Assembly (NCBI GenBank): GCA_022749755.1
Contig: CM040447.1
Location: forward strand, 4,424,545 to 4,488,544
Source of the DNA: Azadirachta indica
Taxonomy: Eukaryota; Streptophyta; Magnoliopsida; Sapindales; Meliaceae
Direction: 5' to 3'
DNA length: 64,000 bases
Position numbers and translations under genes: made by a program. How positions within the stretch are numbered: the stretch's first letter is position 1; each line of letters opens with the position of its first letter. Below, in pieces: positions 51,861-64,000 of the stretch. Below the pieces are notes generated by a model that saw nothing but the letters and a program-made list of their open reading frames with translations, was not told the DNA's origin and did not search any database.

Positions 51861-53500
51861 TGTAATTGCATGAATGTGTTAGATACAAGAAGGAAGCGCA
51901 ATTATGTGATAAAATATTTTACATTTTTTTTCTTTTATGAATATTACAAGAAAATAACTAAAATCTCTTTTAACTAACTTTGAGTGAGGTTTAAATTCCA
52001 TATCTTTTGTACCTCTATAAAAGATTACCTATAAATAACTAAAAAATATTTGTTTCACATATTTGCCTCGATGTTTAATAGTATGCTTAAATTTTTTTTT
52101 CAATATTATCACCTTCTTATTAATTACCAATTACATATTTATATTATGTAATCCATGGTTATAGTTCAGGTATTCTAAGGCACATTTGATAATTTTTAAC
52201 TATTTTAAATTCGAGTAACGATAGAGACTAAAAATTTAGTATTTTTCAAATAAGATTTTTCACTCCCATTCAAACTTTTAAAAATATTTACTCAATTTAA
52301 ATAAAAAAAAATTAAATAAAAAAAATTTTATATTATATTAAAAATTTAATATATTATATTATATTAAAAATTTTTATTATATTAAATAAAAAATTGATAA
52401 TCCAACAATTTTATATTATATTAAAATTAATGGTATAACGAAATTATGTGTGATCAAGTATAACTAAATAAAAAAGTCAATTCTAATATACACGAAAAGA
52501 ATTAAACTTTTACCGCACATTGAAATAAAGAGGTGAATACCTTTAAACTACTCATATATTAATCTTAAACATATATATTTCACCATCGAGGGATAGAGTT
52601 TAAACCTAAAAATATATATTTCATTATCCAAAGAGAGTTTTAAGAGAAATTAATAGACAATTTTTTTTAGTTTTTTTTTTAAAATTATCAGTATGTGTAC
52701 TATATATATTATATTAAAAATCTATGGGCCCATATAACTCTACATTCAATTTCACAAAAGTTACTCCAACATAAAAGAAATCTACTTTCAAAATCAACAT
52801 GAGAAATCCAAGTCTTTTCTATTTGTGAACAGAGATTAATTCTTGTTGGGTGTGCTTGGTTGGCAGGTCTGGTTTGTATTAATTGTCCATCCTATATAAA
52901 AAATGTTCTTGTACGATGTTTGGCAAAATCTTTTCTATGCATTGGATTGGATAAAAAATAAAAATAGTATAGTATGGATCAATATGGGTTCAAGTCTAGT
53001 TTATACTTAAAAAAAAAAAGTAACCTTTTAAAATCTCCTATACTTAATCATTGTGTTCACTACCATCATCAATTATCATGACCGCCATTTTAAATTTATA
53101 GTGAACAATTATTCAAACAACAATAACTGATGGTAATGATAATATTACGTACAATATTTAATAAAAATTTCAATAATATTTATACTGACTTAAACAAATG
53201 ACAATTAATGATGTCAGCTGGCAGTTGACAACAGTGATGATAGATGATAATAATATTTGATGATAAATACAATAATTTTGAATTATTTAAGTATTAATAA
53301 AAATTAATAATATGTAATTATTTAATTAAAAATAAATTTTATTTAGTTGATATTTTATGGTACAATAAAACATCAAGTATAATATTGTATTAAATTTTAT
53401 TTAATAAAATTTATTATAATACACAATTAATTTAATTCATTATAATTTAATACAATCCAATAAATGTTATTAAACATATTCATAATACTAAAAGAAACTT
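51861..53500. other. AT-rich part of block Q
   Basis: No gene. Low-complexity 'tatattaaa' runs at 52320-52430. Nothing else seen. Confidence 0.55.
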
Positions 53501-56160
53501 AAAAATTCCTTTACAACTCCCTTTCGTCCACCATCTAAAGCCATGCAACAAGAAGCCATGGGATTGATTCTCTTTCTTTTGTCAATTAATTAAGGACCGT
53601 AGAAGGAGGCAATGAGCAGACAATTTTCTTGTTTTATAAGGCAACGGAACATGCAAGCCCAACATACATAAACCAGTCATTTTGTCGAACACGTGGTGGG
53701 TCAAATTCCCTTCTTCTAATGTCTGCATGTGTTTCATGCTGTAATACACATACACACTCTGATCAAATACAGATATAATAAAGTCAAAGGATTCCAATGT
53801 TTTTTTATAAGGCAGCTGCTTTAAAGTACACTTGTTTGTGAAAGCACGATTCTCTCATTTATCAGACGTAAAAGAAATTTCGAAAAGAAAAGTTCTATTT
53901 GAATGAATAACAAAAATTAGAATTTTTTATTTTTTTTATAATAAACTTTTTAATATATTAATACTTTAAAATTTTTTATTTTTTGAAATTATATAAATTC
54001 AAGATTTTATTGAATAATAAAATGTCAGAAATTAAAATAAAGAAAATAGAGAAAATAGTATAGTAATCCTACTTCCTAATATCATATAAATTATATCAAG
54101 GGATTTTGCAATTATTTTAAAGAGATTTTTTTACATACATTTTTCAATATTTGTAAAAACTTTAATTTACGAAAATTTTATGAAAACAATCAAAAACCTC
54201 TCTTAATATTTATGAAATTTTCAATTTTATTGAAATTTTTATAAAAACGGTCCTTTACGAAGCATTTTTAAATATTTTCTACTCAACTAATTTTGATATA
54301 TACAACTCAACATATTTAAATATCATATGACATTATACTACATCATTAATATTATAACTGTCGTGTTGTATAACACAATTTTATGTCTCTAGGTTTTATG
54401 CTTTTTTTTTTTTAGAACGTATGACATATTTTAGATTACTTAATCCTTATAGCCAGTATCTTCCTCTCAACTTTCACTAAGCTCTTGAACAAGTTTTATT
54501 TTTATTTAATGCATTTTATTTTACTTTGATTCAAACGGATATCATCAAGAATAACAGATGTATGAAAATCCCGACAGGTATTGATTCCTAACGTGAACTA
54601 ATTCCCTCGGTTATAAAGCAACATGAAAGGAGACCATATGTCTAGTCGCTTTTAATAGCAACAAGTGGCAAACGAAAAATAAATGAATAAATAAAAAAGA
54701 AAGAGATGCTCTTGTATTGTCTTTTCCAATGATGAACAGCCTATAAATTTGACTATAATAACAGAGCAACAAATGTAAACGGCCTTACGTTAAACACCCG
54801 TTTAATGTTCTTCGAAACACCAAAGGACATATGTCTTATATTGTGTCCTGCTGTGCTTTCACTATGTTGCAACTTTTAATGTCAACATATTAATTTTTTA
54901 TTATAGTCATGGGATTCCTTTTAGCTTTACCTGTTTTTTTGTCTGTAAATATTAATATTTTTCAATATTACAGGTAATCACACTTTAAAATTATCTAGAA
55001 ATTGAGATGAGTACAAGTCGTCCATGAAAATTTACGCCCTATTCGAACAGAACCTATTCTTATTTAAAAAAATATATTTATTCTAACGCATCTATTGTGA
55101 CTCAAACTCTTTTTCTAGTTGGTGAAAAAAGAAAAATAAATATTTTACTATTAAATTATTATTAAATACTTACCAATACTTTTAAGTTTTTTATATGTTT
55201 TAGTTAAGTGTTTTTATTTTTTAAAATATTAATTTTTTAGTTAATTAAGTATTTATTCAAATCTATCTGTAATTACGTAATGAATTATAAGTTTTAGATT
55301 TAAGTCTAATATACATCTACTTTCAAAATTATAGAGAAACCTATTATTCTTATTGAATATCAAAATTAAGAGTATATTTACTAATATTTTTGGTTATTCA
55401 TTTTCAACGTATTTATCAAATTTAATTACTATTGAAAATAAGTTTTAAATTGTAAGAAATTGGCAGTAATCAAAATGTTTTCTCTTCGTCCTACTAAAAT
55501 GACCCAAATTATTTTTTTTTACATTATATAATGCAAGCTCTAACAGTTTAATTGTCCCATTATTTTAACTTGTAAAACGAGTTATGCCTTTCACATAAAG
55601 AAGAATATTAAAATTTATAATTTTTAGATAAATGATGATTTAAGAATTGATATTGAAATTTTAAGCTAAACCATAACTTTGTAATATTTTCATAAGTTTT
55701 TATTTTTAGGGTAAAGAATATGAACACTTTTAAGATTTCATCAATAGGCAACTCTGACTAACTAAATTAAAAAATAATTAAGTAAATTCCTCTTTTTTAA
55801 AATAGTTTGATAGTTTAAATGTTTATTTACTTTCTATTATAATTATTATAATACCCTCCCTTAAAAGTTAAATATACTAAGTTATTCTTATTTTAGTACA
55901 AATTCATAGATTAAGCTGATAAATGAGGGTTTGCATTTTTTTCTCTTATTTTTTATTTCTTGATTCATGGTACTAAAATCAAGATATCCATGTAGTAAGT
56001 AACGTCTTAGTTGGGATTGTGGTGTTTTTACTTTATTTTAAATGTAAAGTTAAAAGAAATAGTAACATTAATTTTTAGTAAAATTCACTTTTTTTTATTA
56101 ATATTTCTATCATATAATAATTGCATTTAATACCAGGATACTTTAATACTAAACAAAGTC
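53500..56160. other. Block Q DNA matching P, no gene
   Basis: 53800-54930 matches 29380-30480. The minus frame 53582-53797 is of balanced composition but unrecognised and without a P counterpart. A segment at 54720-54880 (ccaatgatgaacagcc...) is the best-conserved P/Q DNA here, non-coding in both. Confidence 0.5.
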
Positions 56161-57414
56161 ATACCAATATTAATATCTTGAATTGTTGTTATCAAGTACC
56201 TAGAATTAAAAATTAAATAAAAAATTTTTAGAAAAGAAAAAATCGATATTGCAAGTGTATTAATTATATACACGTATATTAAAGTTTAATTACGCGGACA
56301 AACATTTTGATGAGGGATGTAATGAGTATTTAGAAGACAAGGCCCAAGAAACACGCATAACCCACTTTAGGAGGCAAAAGCACATGAATTTCTTTTCTTT
56401 TTTTTTATTTTTTTGATTTCTTTTTTAATAAAAACAAGTTGTAAACAAACAAACCGTCCAATAACCATAAGACTAAGACCATGTCTACCCATCTTTTTAT
56501 TAGTCAATTTGAAGGAACGTAGAGATAGGAATATAATGATTCCCATCTCAATGGATTGCTCTACTTATTTTCTTTTACTAGGTCTAGAGGGTGTCCCATT
56601 GCAACTATGAATGGTCTAAATCTAATCCATTTATTGTATTACAAACTTTCTCCTTTTTATGAATATACATCTGTAATATTGTCTAAGGAATACTTAAAAT
56701 ATAAGGATTATGTTATAGTACAATGGTTTTGTTTTTATATATTTTTAAAATTTTTGTTGTAATTATCAAATGTATAATTGTTTTATAAAATTTTACAGTA
56801 CAGTTTGATGTACATTAGTAACATAAGTTTGAACTTTAAATTTATTGGATACCAAGAATATATGTATAATTTTTACTTGTAAGATCATTAGATAATTGTT
56901 CTAAAATAAAAATTATTAAAAAATTATTATAACTTTTAAAAGAATTTTTTTATATGTATATCATAGGTGGTTTTATAAAAAATAAAACACTTATGATTTT
57001 GGAGTTTTCTTTTGAAGGGAAAAGATTTCGATAAAAAAAATATATAAGTTATTTATGTTTTATTAAATACATATTTATCTTTAATTGATATGCATTAATT
57101 ATTCATAATCCATCTAAATTTATCCTTTTTTATAAGTACATATGTATAATAAAATGGGTTATATTACTATACTATAGTTTTTATTATATAATTTTTTTTG
57201 TTACAATTCTTAATTTTTTTAGTTATAATTTATTATTTTTATTATACTTTAAAATTTTTTAAATATAATATGTAAACTAAAAAAAAAAAACAATAAAAAA
57301 TTTAAAATTTCTAATAAAAGTATAATATTATTAAAACTAATATTTTGTAAAGTAGCATGGCACAATAAAATATAGAGTAACCTTATCTTAAAACTATGAG
57401 TATAATATAAACAT

Positions 57415-58255
57415 ATAGGGGTGACAATTTTTCATATAACACAAAATTAATAAGTTTAAATTAACCTTAAATGACACAAGTAATAAATAGATAATAATAT
57501 ATTACACTATTCATAATTTTGTGGGGTTCAAATTTTGAGATTTGATACTTTATTCTTTTTTATGATATAATTAACCTTGGAGTCATTATGTCATATCAAC
57601 TCATTTATAATATAATTAAAATTATATTGTATAATTAAATATGAATAGTGTTGTCTTAAAATTGTAGGTACATGTGTAAATAACCAGATAAGGGTAAATG
57701 AAATTTTTTACATAACATGAAATTTAAGTTGACCTAAAATGAAAAGATTAATAAATGGGTAACTAAGATATTATACGATTAATAGCTTTTAGGTGTTCAA
57801 GTTTACAGATCTTGACACGCATTTTTGTTTATAATATAATTAATTATTGAAGTCATTATGTCATATCAATTCATTTATAATTTAATTAATTTATTTTATA
57901 CTTTTTATTTTAAAAGTATTTAGATTTGTAACATATTAAAAAGTGTTAAATTATATTTAAAATAAAATTTATTAACATCTAAGTAGGTAGTATTATGTAT
58001 ACTTTACAATATATATTAAAATGTACGAAATAAATAAATAAAGAGAATAACATAACTGTGACCTGTTTAACTCATTTAATAATTATGTTGAGTTAGTGTA
58101 TTTAATTCTTAAAACTATTATTAAATGGACCACGTTCGAGTTAACTTAAAATATGATAATTTTATTTGATAGGATAAGATTAATAATTTTATTTGATATG
58201 ATAAGTTGATAATTTTCTTTAATATGACAAAAATACAACACACTAATTCAAATTG
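57415..58255. mobile_element. Tandemly doubled small transposon DNA, Q only
   Basis: 'ggggtgacaatttttcatat' at 57418 opens a family like 25763-26240. The segment 57370-57635 is repeated at 57640-57895, both with 'gtcattatgtcatatcaa'. P lacks the stretch (its join is near 33105). Non-coding. Confidence 0.5.
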
Positions 58256-58993
58256 TTAATCTTGAATACATGTTATTTGAGCAATATAAATTAATAATAT
58301 AATAATAACTAACATTGAACAACAATTAATTAATAACGTAATTAAAATTTTAGTGCTATATATTATTATTTATTGTGTTACCAATATGGCATATTTATAT
58401 ACATGTGAACGTGTATATATAAATATATCTATAAATATATATATATTTTATATTATCATTCACCTATGAGATCACCAAATAAGTGGTGCTAAAATGAGAA
58501 TTATTGACAGTTTATTATTCAAATTCCAGAATTTTTACTTTCAAGAGAATATAATTTGTTATATTTTTTGGGTAGGTCTTTATCTTTAATTATATTGTTC
58601 ATTAGTTATCAAGGAGTACAAATAAAAAGAAATTCCTTCTAAAATTCAATAACTTTTTTGACCCCATAAAATTCCAAGAATAATTAATCTTTTTCAAAGG
58701 TTGGTTGTTGTTGAAAACATAGGGTAGTATTAAAAGCATAAATGAATGCTGAAGTTGACAAGACAATGATTTCTCGCGTGGAATGGAATAGAAGGAATAT
58801 TTCAAACTCACACTGTTTTTTGATACTTTGAACATAATCACAATTTAGCTATTGGAGGTAGAGCTAGAATTCTAATTATAGAAATTCGAATTATAGATGA
58901 TTAAAATATATCAATTCATAATTTATAAAAGTTAAATCCTTAAAATCCATTTTAAAATAGTTAAATAATAAAATAATTATTAGCTTTTAAAGG

Positions 58994-59180
58994 TTTTTTT
59001 TTTTTTTTTTGGTTGGGGTCCAAGGATACTTCAATCCTTAACGTCATTTTGTCCTTATTGGTCACTATATTGATGGTTAGATAAGAGTTTGAAGCGTGAG
59101 TTTGAATGTGTAGGACTCTATTACTTTTGTTAGATTTTCCTCTCATGTAAGGGTAAATTTTTTATGAACGTGTAAGTAGA
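58994..59180 (-). repeat. Possible SINE with poly-A tail
   Basis: On the minus strand it ends in a run of 17 A (58994-59010) after 'cttggaccccaacc', with a degenerate B box (gcttcaaactc) near 59095. No target duplication found. Confidence 0.35.
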
Positions 59181-59456
59181 TTTTTGGATAATGTTATAAC
59201 ATTAATTATGTAAAATCTTAAAAAATATATAACCACATTATAAATACATACATACATACTAAATTAAGTCCTTTACTTTGTAAATGTCATCGTGGGACAA
59301 AGGATAAAGTAAGCACTTTATAATTCACATTCCACGTTATCCTAAGTATCCAAATGTTATTCTATGTTTTGTTAAATTTTTTTATTTTAAAATTTTAAAA
59401 TATTTTATATTTTTAATTAATTAAAATAATTAAAATATTGCTAAATTTAGTTTGTA

Positions 59457-59457
<1 letters not shown>

Positions 59458-59490
<33 letters not shown>
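59458..59490. repeat. (ATT)n microsatellite
   Basis: About 11 perfect units, Q only. Confidence 0.9.
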
Positions 59491-61195
59491 GTGTGGTATT
59501 GTTTAATTTTAATTCTAAAGTATTGTATATAATTAATTAAATTTATTTATATATATTATCAATTACAAAAATAAATAAAATAAAATAAATGTTAGTGATT
59601 TTTCAAACTAATTCTCTTTTATTAATATATTGTATCAATACAAGTATGCGAATAAAGTCACGACAAGTAAAATAATGACAAAAATATGTACAAACCATTA
59701 ATCAATTTGATTGATTTCTATCCAAATTATTATAAGAAAATTTATAATATATGAATAAAAATTGTATCTAAAATAAAATTTTTGAAAATTAGTTTTTTTG
59801 TATTATATCATTCATATTATAACAAAGACTTCTTTTAACAACTTATTTTGTCATTAATTGATTGTGAGAAGTTATTGCTTAGATGTATATATTTATGAAG
59901 TCTTTGAATACTTAATTGCCAAGAAAATTATCAAGTTTTTTTTTTTATTTTGGTAAACTCAAACCCACTTCTCCTTTTTGTTCAATTAATTTCACTGATA
60001 ATTTTATAAAATCTATCAAAAATCTCTTTTATAAATCATAAAACATTTTATAAAACAACGAAATAATGTAATGTATAAATATAATTAGAATTCGGTGTTG
60101 ACCTAAATTTTTATTTGAACATATATACATATGCGATTGGTAATTAATAAATGAGAAAATAATTAAAAAATAAATTTTAGCTCTATATAAATAAAAATAT
60201 ACATAGGTAAAAAGTTTTTTATACTTAATTATTTTAGATTCATAATAAATCAAATACTTAATTATTTATCATTTTTAACTTCATACTCATTAATGTTAAT
60301 TTCGCAAGGGTTAACAAAATCCCTATTATTTTACTAATTTATCACAAATAACCAAATTATTAACTAACCTAAAACGTAAAGAACTCTAAAACTTTCCTTT
60401 CACTTAATTGTATAAATGGTTGAAACTTTTAATCAGATTTGCACAATTTAGATTATTACTTATAAAGCAAAGAAAATTAGAATATTCATTAAACGTGTTT
60501 GTTTGGAAAATTAAGTACTTAAAAGGATTTATTGCAAAAAATAAGAATCAACAGATACGTAGGAGTAAAGAAATTAAGGAGAATCATCACTTGAAGAAGC
60601 AAGGAGGAATACTAAAGTCAAATATTTAATTGTCTTTTTCTTTTAACTAATATTCTGAATTACTTTAATTTGAATGACTTAGAAATAAAGTAATTTATTT
60701 TATTTAGTAATTTTTCAACTCAACAAAGAAGAACATAGATTGAGTAAATGCAATACTATAAGTCAAGATTAACGTAATCTTTTATTTTTACTTCGTTTTA
60801 ATAAGCATGTTTACATTTAAACCAAGACCCAATACAAAAGAGGAAAAATTTGTTAAATTCTTTGTACAAATAATTTGATAATTATTATACTAAAAGTTAT
60901 TTATGTTTTCATTTAAATTTTAATAAAACATTATATATATTGAATCGTTTGAGGTACTTAAATATAATATTTAATAAATAATATAAAATTATATATAAAT
61001 TTGTGGAGTTATTGATTTATTTATACTATTTGTAAATCATTAATTTAAGCACTTCTAGTGGTTCATATTATATTTTATATTAGCATTAATTACACATTTC
61101 AAATATAATATCAATTATCAAAAATTTTTAAATTTAATAATTTATAAATGATGTAAAAAATATAATTATATATTTATATATGTAGGTAGGTGTAC

Positions 61196-61240
<45 letters not shown>

Positions 61241-61253
61241 TAATAATAATAAT
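61196..61253. repeat. (AAT)n microsatellite
   Basis: About 19 units with one interrupting extra A. Confidence 0.92.
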
Positions 61254-61718
61254 GTAAAGTCATATTTATTTTCTATCAGTAATATAAAAATTCTGAATAT
61301 TCATAAATATTTTTGCAAGGAACTTCTTTTCTTGACAGAATTAAATTCTAATTTTGACTTTAAATTTTAACTATTAGATTACATTAATGTAAGATTTAAA
61401 AATTTGTAAAGCACGACCCTTTATATCTATAAACTAGGCAGAGCTACGGAATTTGAGAGTTAAAATATTTAAAAGGTGAAATTAATTGATTAATATTCTA
61501 AAAATAATTAATAAATAAGTGGGGTTGGCGGTCCAAGGCTTCCGAGCATTATAATTATAAATAAAGTGAAAGATAATAATTAATGAGAAAGTCCTCAATA
61601 TTAATTACAATGGATTACGTTCTTACATCATTTCAATGAAAATATACGCCTACATGTGCCTAAAGCAGTCACTCATAAATAACAGGATCATGACTTGAAA
61701 GGAAAGGAATAAGAGAGG

Positions 61719-61758
61719 TTAATTAATTAATTAATTACTTAATTAATTAATTAATTAA
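61719..61758. repeat. (TTAA)n tetranucleotide repeat
   Basis: Ten units with one interruption (ttactt). Self-complementary, could form a hairpin. Confidence 0.88.
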
Positions 61759-62299
61759 GATTTTAAAATGATTCGTCATATCTTATCTCTTTCCCCACTT
61801 TATTATGACATTTACTATTGTCTTTATTTATCATTTTCATGATAAGCCCACAATTAATTTTACTAAATTCTATGTAAGAATTAGAGTTTCGTGTTAATCT
61901 AAATTTATTTATTTATATATTTTTTAAAAATTATTTTGAATATGGGTGTATATGTTTGTATGGACGAAAATTTATATTAATATAGAATGGATTTAAAAGA
62001 TTATTTGGATTTTTTAAAGCTTTTTAGCTGAAAAAAAAACCAATTCAAAAGTTAGGATAACATAAAATTTAAAATTAATTTAAAGGAAAATTTAAAATTT
62101 GAAATTTAAAAGTGCTTTTCTAAAAATACAAACTTAATTTACTCTTAACATATTTTATCCTAATAGATAGTGTAGTAGAATTAATTAAAAAAAAAATATT
62201 TAATATATAAAAAATATTTGGACAACGAAAAAATATCTGCCAATAAAGCCAAAAGATTACTAATTTTTGTGAAGAAAACTAATAAAACTAAAAAAAAAA

Positions 62300-62616
62300 A
62301 AAAAAATTTAATATAAAAAAACATAAATACTTGAAAATGTTTGTTGTGTATTTTGGACACATCGTTACACTCTGTTAGTAACTTTCTCTTGTCTTCCGTT
62401 AAACTCCCAACACACAGCATCCACACATCACGACGCTTTAACAGTGAAAGATCCAACGGACAAGATGAAATCTCATCACCATAACACGACAACACATGGG
62501 AAACACCGCAACGTTTCTCAAAAACAGTTGAAACGAAAACACACTAAATTGTTTCTGACCATTCTTCTTCTGCCACTCTTCTCTTTTAACAAGACAGCAT
62601 ATTTGTGTTGGTGTGA

Positions 62617-62648
<32 letters not shown>

Positions 62649-62726
62649 CGAAAAGAAAGAAATTAATAAATTAAAAAGACGGACAAAAAGAGTGAAAAAG
62701 GAAGAAAGACGACGGCGTTTTGAGGG
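62300..62726 (+). promoter_or_regulatory. Core promoter and 5' leader of the USP-kinase gene
   Basis: This is the non-coding stretch before the USP-kinase ATG. A TATA-like run (taatataaaaaac) sits near 62311-62323, followed by a C/A-rich segment of more balanced composition that fits a transcribed leader. A (GA)n tract at 62622-62648 lies about 80 bases before the ATG, a common position for GA/CT repeats in plant leaders. If transcription starts near 62350, the ATG at 62465 would open an upstream frame ending about 62674, which could reduce translation. The start site is inferred, not seen. Confidence 0.45.
62622..62648. repeat. (GA)n microsatellite in the kinase gene leader
   Basis: About 13 GA units, close before the start codon. 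GA/CT tracts in plant 5' leaders can bind GAGA-binding (BBR/BPC) factors; any such role here is inference. Confidence 0.9.
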
Positions 62727-64000
62727 ATGAGGTTGACCGGAGACTGCGGGGGCTGTGGTGGAGAGGGGAAGGCGGTGGTGGTGGGAGTAAAGTTTGATGC
62801 GGAGAGTAGGGAGTTGCTGACGTGGGCGTTGGTGAAAGTGGCGGAGCCCGGTGACCGTATCATTGCTCTTCACGTTCTCGACACCATTACTGGTACAGGC
62901 AGGGAGAGACAGAGAGAGAGTGTTTTTATTGCATTGTAGAATTTAGAGAGTTGTGAGGGTTTGATTGTAAATAATGTGAAATTTGTGGGTGTTTCTGCTT
63001 TTTTGCAGAGAGCACAGGTTCGCTTCTGTCTCTAGTGAAGGCCTTTGACTCAATGCTTGCTGTGTACGAAGGCTTCTGCAATCTCAAGCAGGTTACTCAA
63101 TTTCCTTTTTTTTTTTTTTTAAATTTAATAATTATTTTCTTTTCCAATGTTTGGTTTACGGGAAAGTTGCGTGAAAATGAGGGAAATTTCAATTACCCAG
63201 ATTCTGTAGTGTTCCCTCTCCTTTTTATTTTTAATTTATTTTTTTAATATATATTACGGTTTGATGTGGAGGGTTGATGATAGGGGGTGAATGGTGTAGG
63301 TTGATTTGAAGTTGAAGGTGTGTAGAGGGACATCAGTAAAGAAAGTTCTAGTAAGGGAGGCGCAATCATATGGTGCAGCTAAGGTGATTTTGGGGATTTC
63401 CAAGACTCCTCATACAATCCGTTCATCGGCCACTGTTGCCAAGTATTGTGCAAGAAAATTGCCCAAAAATATCTCGGTTTGCGCTGTCGATAATGGCAAA
63501 ATTGTTTTTCAGAGAGAAGCTACTGATTATGATACTGATAATTCACAAGGTTGTCACTTTTTCCTCTTATGGGTTTGTTGTGTTTGAAGAATAAAGCTTA
63601 GAATTTTTGTTTTAAAGGTTTTTTGGTTGGTTTCTATTGAGAACTTTCTGTTTTCTTTTTGGGTTGATGAGAGTTACGGTTTTTGTTGAACAGATGATAG
63701 TCGACAGAAGAATCTTGTTCGATCTCTGAGCACGAATGGGAGAGTTCTGATTGATGAAATTACTGTTCCGGGGGAAGAGAAATCTAACAGAGAATGTCTC
63801 CAGTGCTCACAAAAGTCAGGTTCAAGTTTTAAGAGGAAATCCCACAAGAAGGATTGTTCCGTTTGTGATTCTAGAACACAATTACATGAAGATTCAGCCG
63901 ATGATGAGAGTGTAGATAATTCGTTAGCATTAGTTCCAGTTCAAAACTACGAGGACTTTTCAAATCTGAATCCTCATGGTCGAGAATCACCTAGGTCTAA
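62727..64000 (+). CDS. USP-domain protein kinase (receptor-like cytoplasmic kinase type), 5' part, four exons, cut by window edge
   Basis: Four exons join in one frame at GT-AG sites: 62727-62892, 63009-63091, 63300-63549 and 63694-64000 (still open), giving 268 visible residues. Residues 13-50 (GVKFDAESRELLTWALVKVA, then IIALHVLD) and about 84-155 (VLVREAQSYGAAKVILGIS, ending VCAVDNGKIVF) form an N-terminal universal-stress-protein / adenine-nucleotide-hydrolase-like fold. Residues 167-268 are a polar Ser/Asp/Lys-rich linker. In plant proteins of this layout a Ser/Thr kinase domain follows; here it would lie beyond the window. From the family I infer a cytoplasmic, possibly catalytically weak, kinase. 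There is no signal peptide. The ATG is the first in frame after a GA-rich leader and is followed at once by the domain. Exons are clearly GC-richer than the surroundings. The exon structure is read directly; the kinase part is inferred. Confidence 0.88.

Larger units (their letters stand above)
38010..60800. repeat. Second segmental duplication, block Q
   Basis: Copy of block P, expanded mainly by the 10.1 kb gypsy element (41730-51855), the tandem small-transposon DNA at 57415-58255 and a Copia LTR relic near 39300-39883. It lacks the P-only insertions at 31125-32379 and 34396-34920. Confidence 0.85.
60800..62300. other. AT-rich spacer before the kinase gene
   Basis: No gene beyond two microsatellites. 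The minus-strand frame 62181-62495 overlaps the promoter and is low-complexity. Confidence 0.6.

Noticed and set aside
58961..59146. 61-codon minus-strand frame ending in poly-Lys
   Set aside because: The Lys run is the poly-A tail of a possible SINE, not a protein.
61196..61253. Regular repeats that could suggest a CRISPR-like array
   Set aside because: Simple trinucleotide microsatellite with no spacers; the host is a plant.
62586..62873. 95-codon minus-strand frame over the kinase leader and exon 1
   Set aside because: Antisense shadow of the GA tract and of exon 1, whose sense frame continues across three correct splice joins.

Overview
The window reads as nuclear DNA of a flowering plant, most likely a eudicot. 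It is very AT-rich, its only clear gene is split by GT-AG introns, and most of the rest is decayed LTR retrotransposons and small DNA transposons. The species cannot be named from the sequence. No CRISPR array, operon or rRNA/tRNA gene was seen, and nearly all short open frames are chance or transposon remnants.

Positions 1-20,900 hold a tandem segmental duplication. Block A (1-9,640, starting before the window) recurs as block B (11,290-20,895). Each block carries one broken copy of a small secreted cysteine-rich protein gene of probable ECA1/prolamin-like type (5,392-5,766 and 15,720-16,091, both minus). The two copies have entirely different stop codons, so they decayed separately after duplication. 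The blocks are further rearranged by repeats Y (four copies) and Z (three copies), by a 1.3 kb deletion in A, and by a Copia element (12,723-15,384) present only in B. That element has a GAAAA target-site duplication, a full 1.6 kb LTR, an initiator-Met-tRNA primer site, the start of gag and a truncated second LTR.

Positions 20,900-24,480 are relic LTR-like and AT-rich DNA, with a third partial copy of the flank of the small-protein locus. A second, larger duplication follows: block P (24,480-35,450) recurs as block Q (38,010-60,800). Both begin with a GC-richer segment of TCP-type GTGGNCCC sites and ACGT-core motifs, which looks like promoter DNA without its gene. P alone carries a 1.25 kb Mutator-like element with long inverted repeats and a 0.5 kb palindromic insertion. 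Q alone carries a 10.1 kb Ty3/gypsy Tat-type retrotransposon (41,730-51,855).

The Tat-type element is complete in outline: TG...CA LTRs, an ATAAC target duplication, primer site, gag, RT, RNase H, a second RNase H, integrase with an in-frame DD35E triad, an antisense extra ORF and a purine tract. It is full of stops, and no protease was seen. Such elements copy themselves through RNA, but this one cannot encode working proteins.

From about 62,300 to the right edge lies the one real gene: the 5' part of a receptor-like cytoplasmic kinase with an N-terminal universal-stress-protein domain, four exons so far, still open at the edge. Nothing else in the window appears to work with it.
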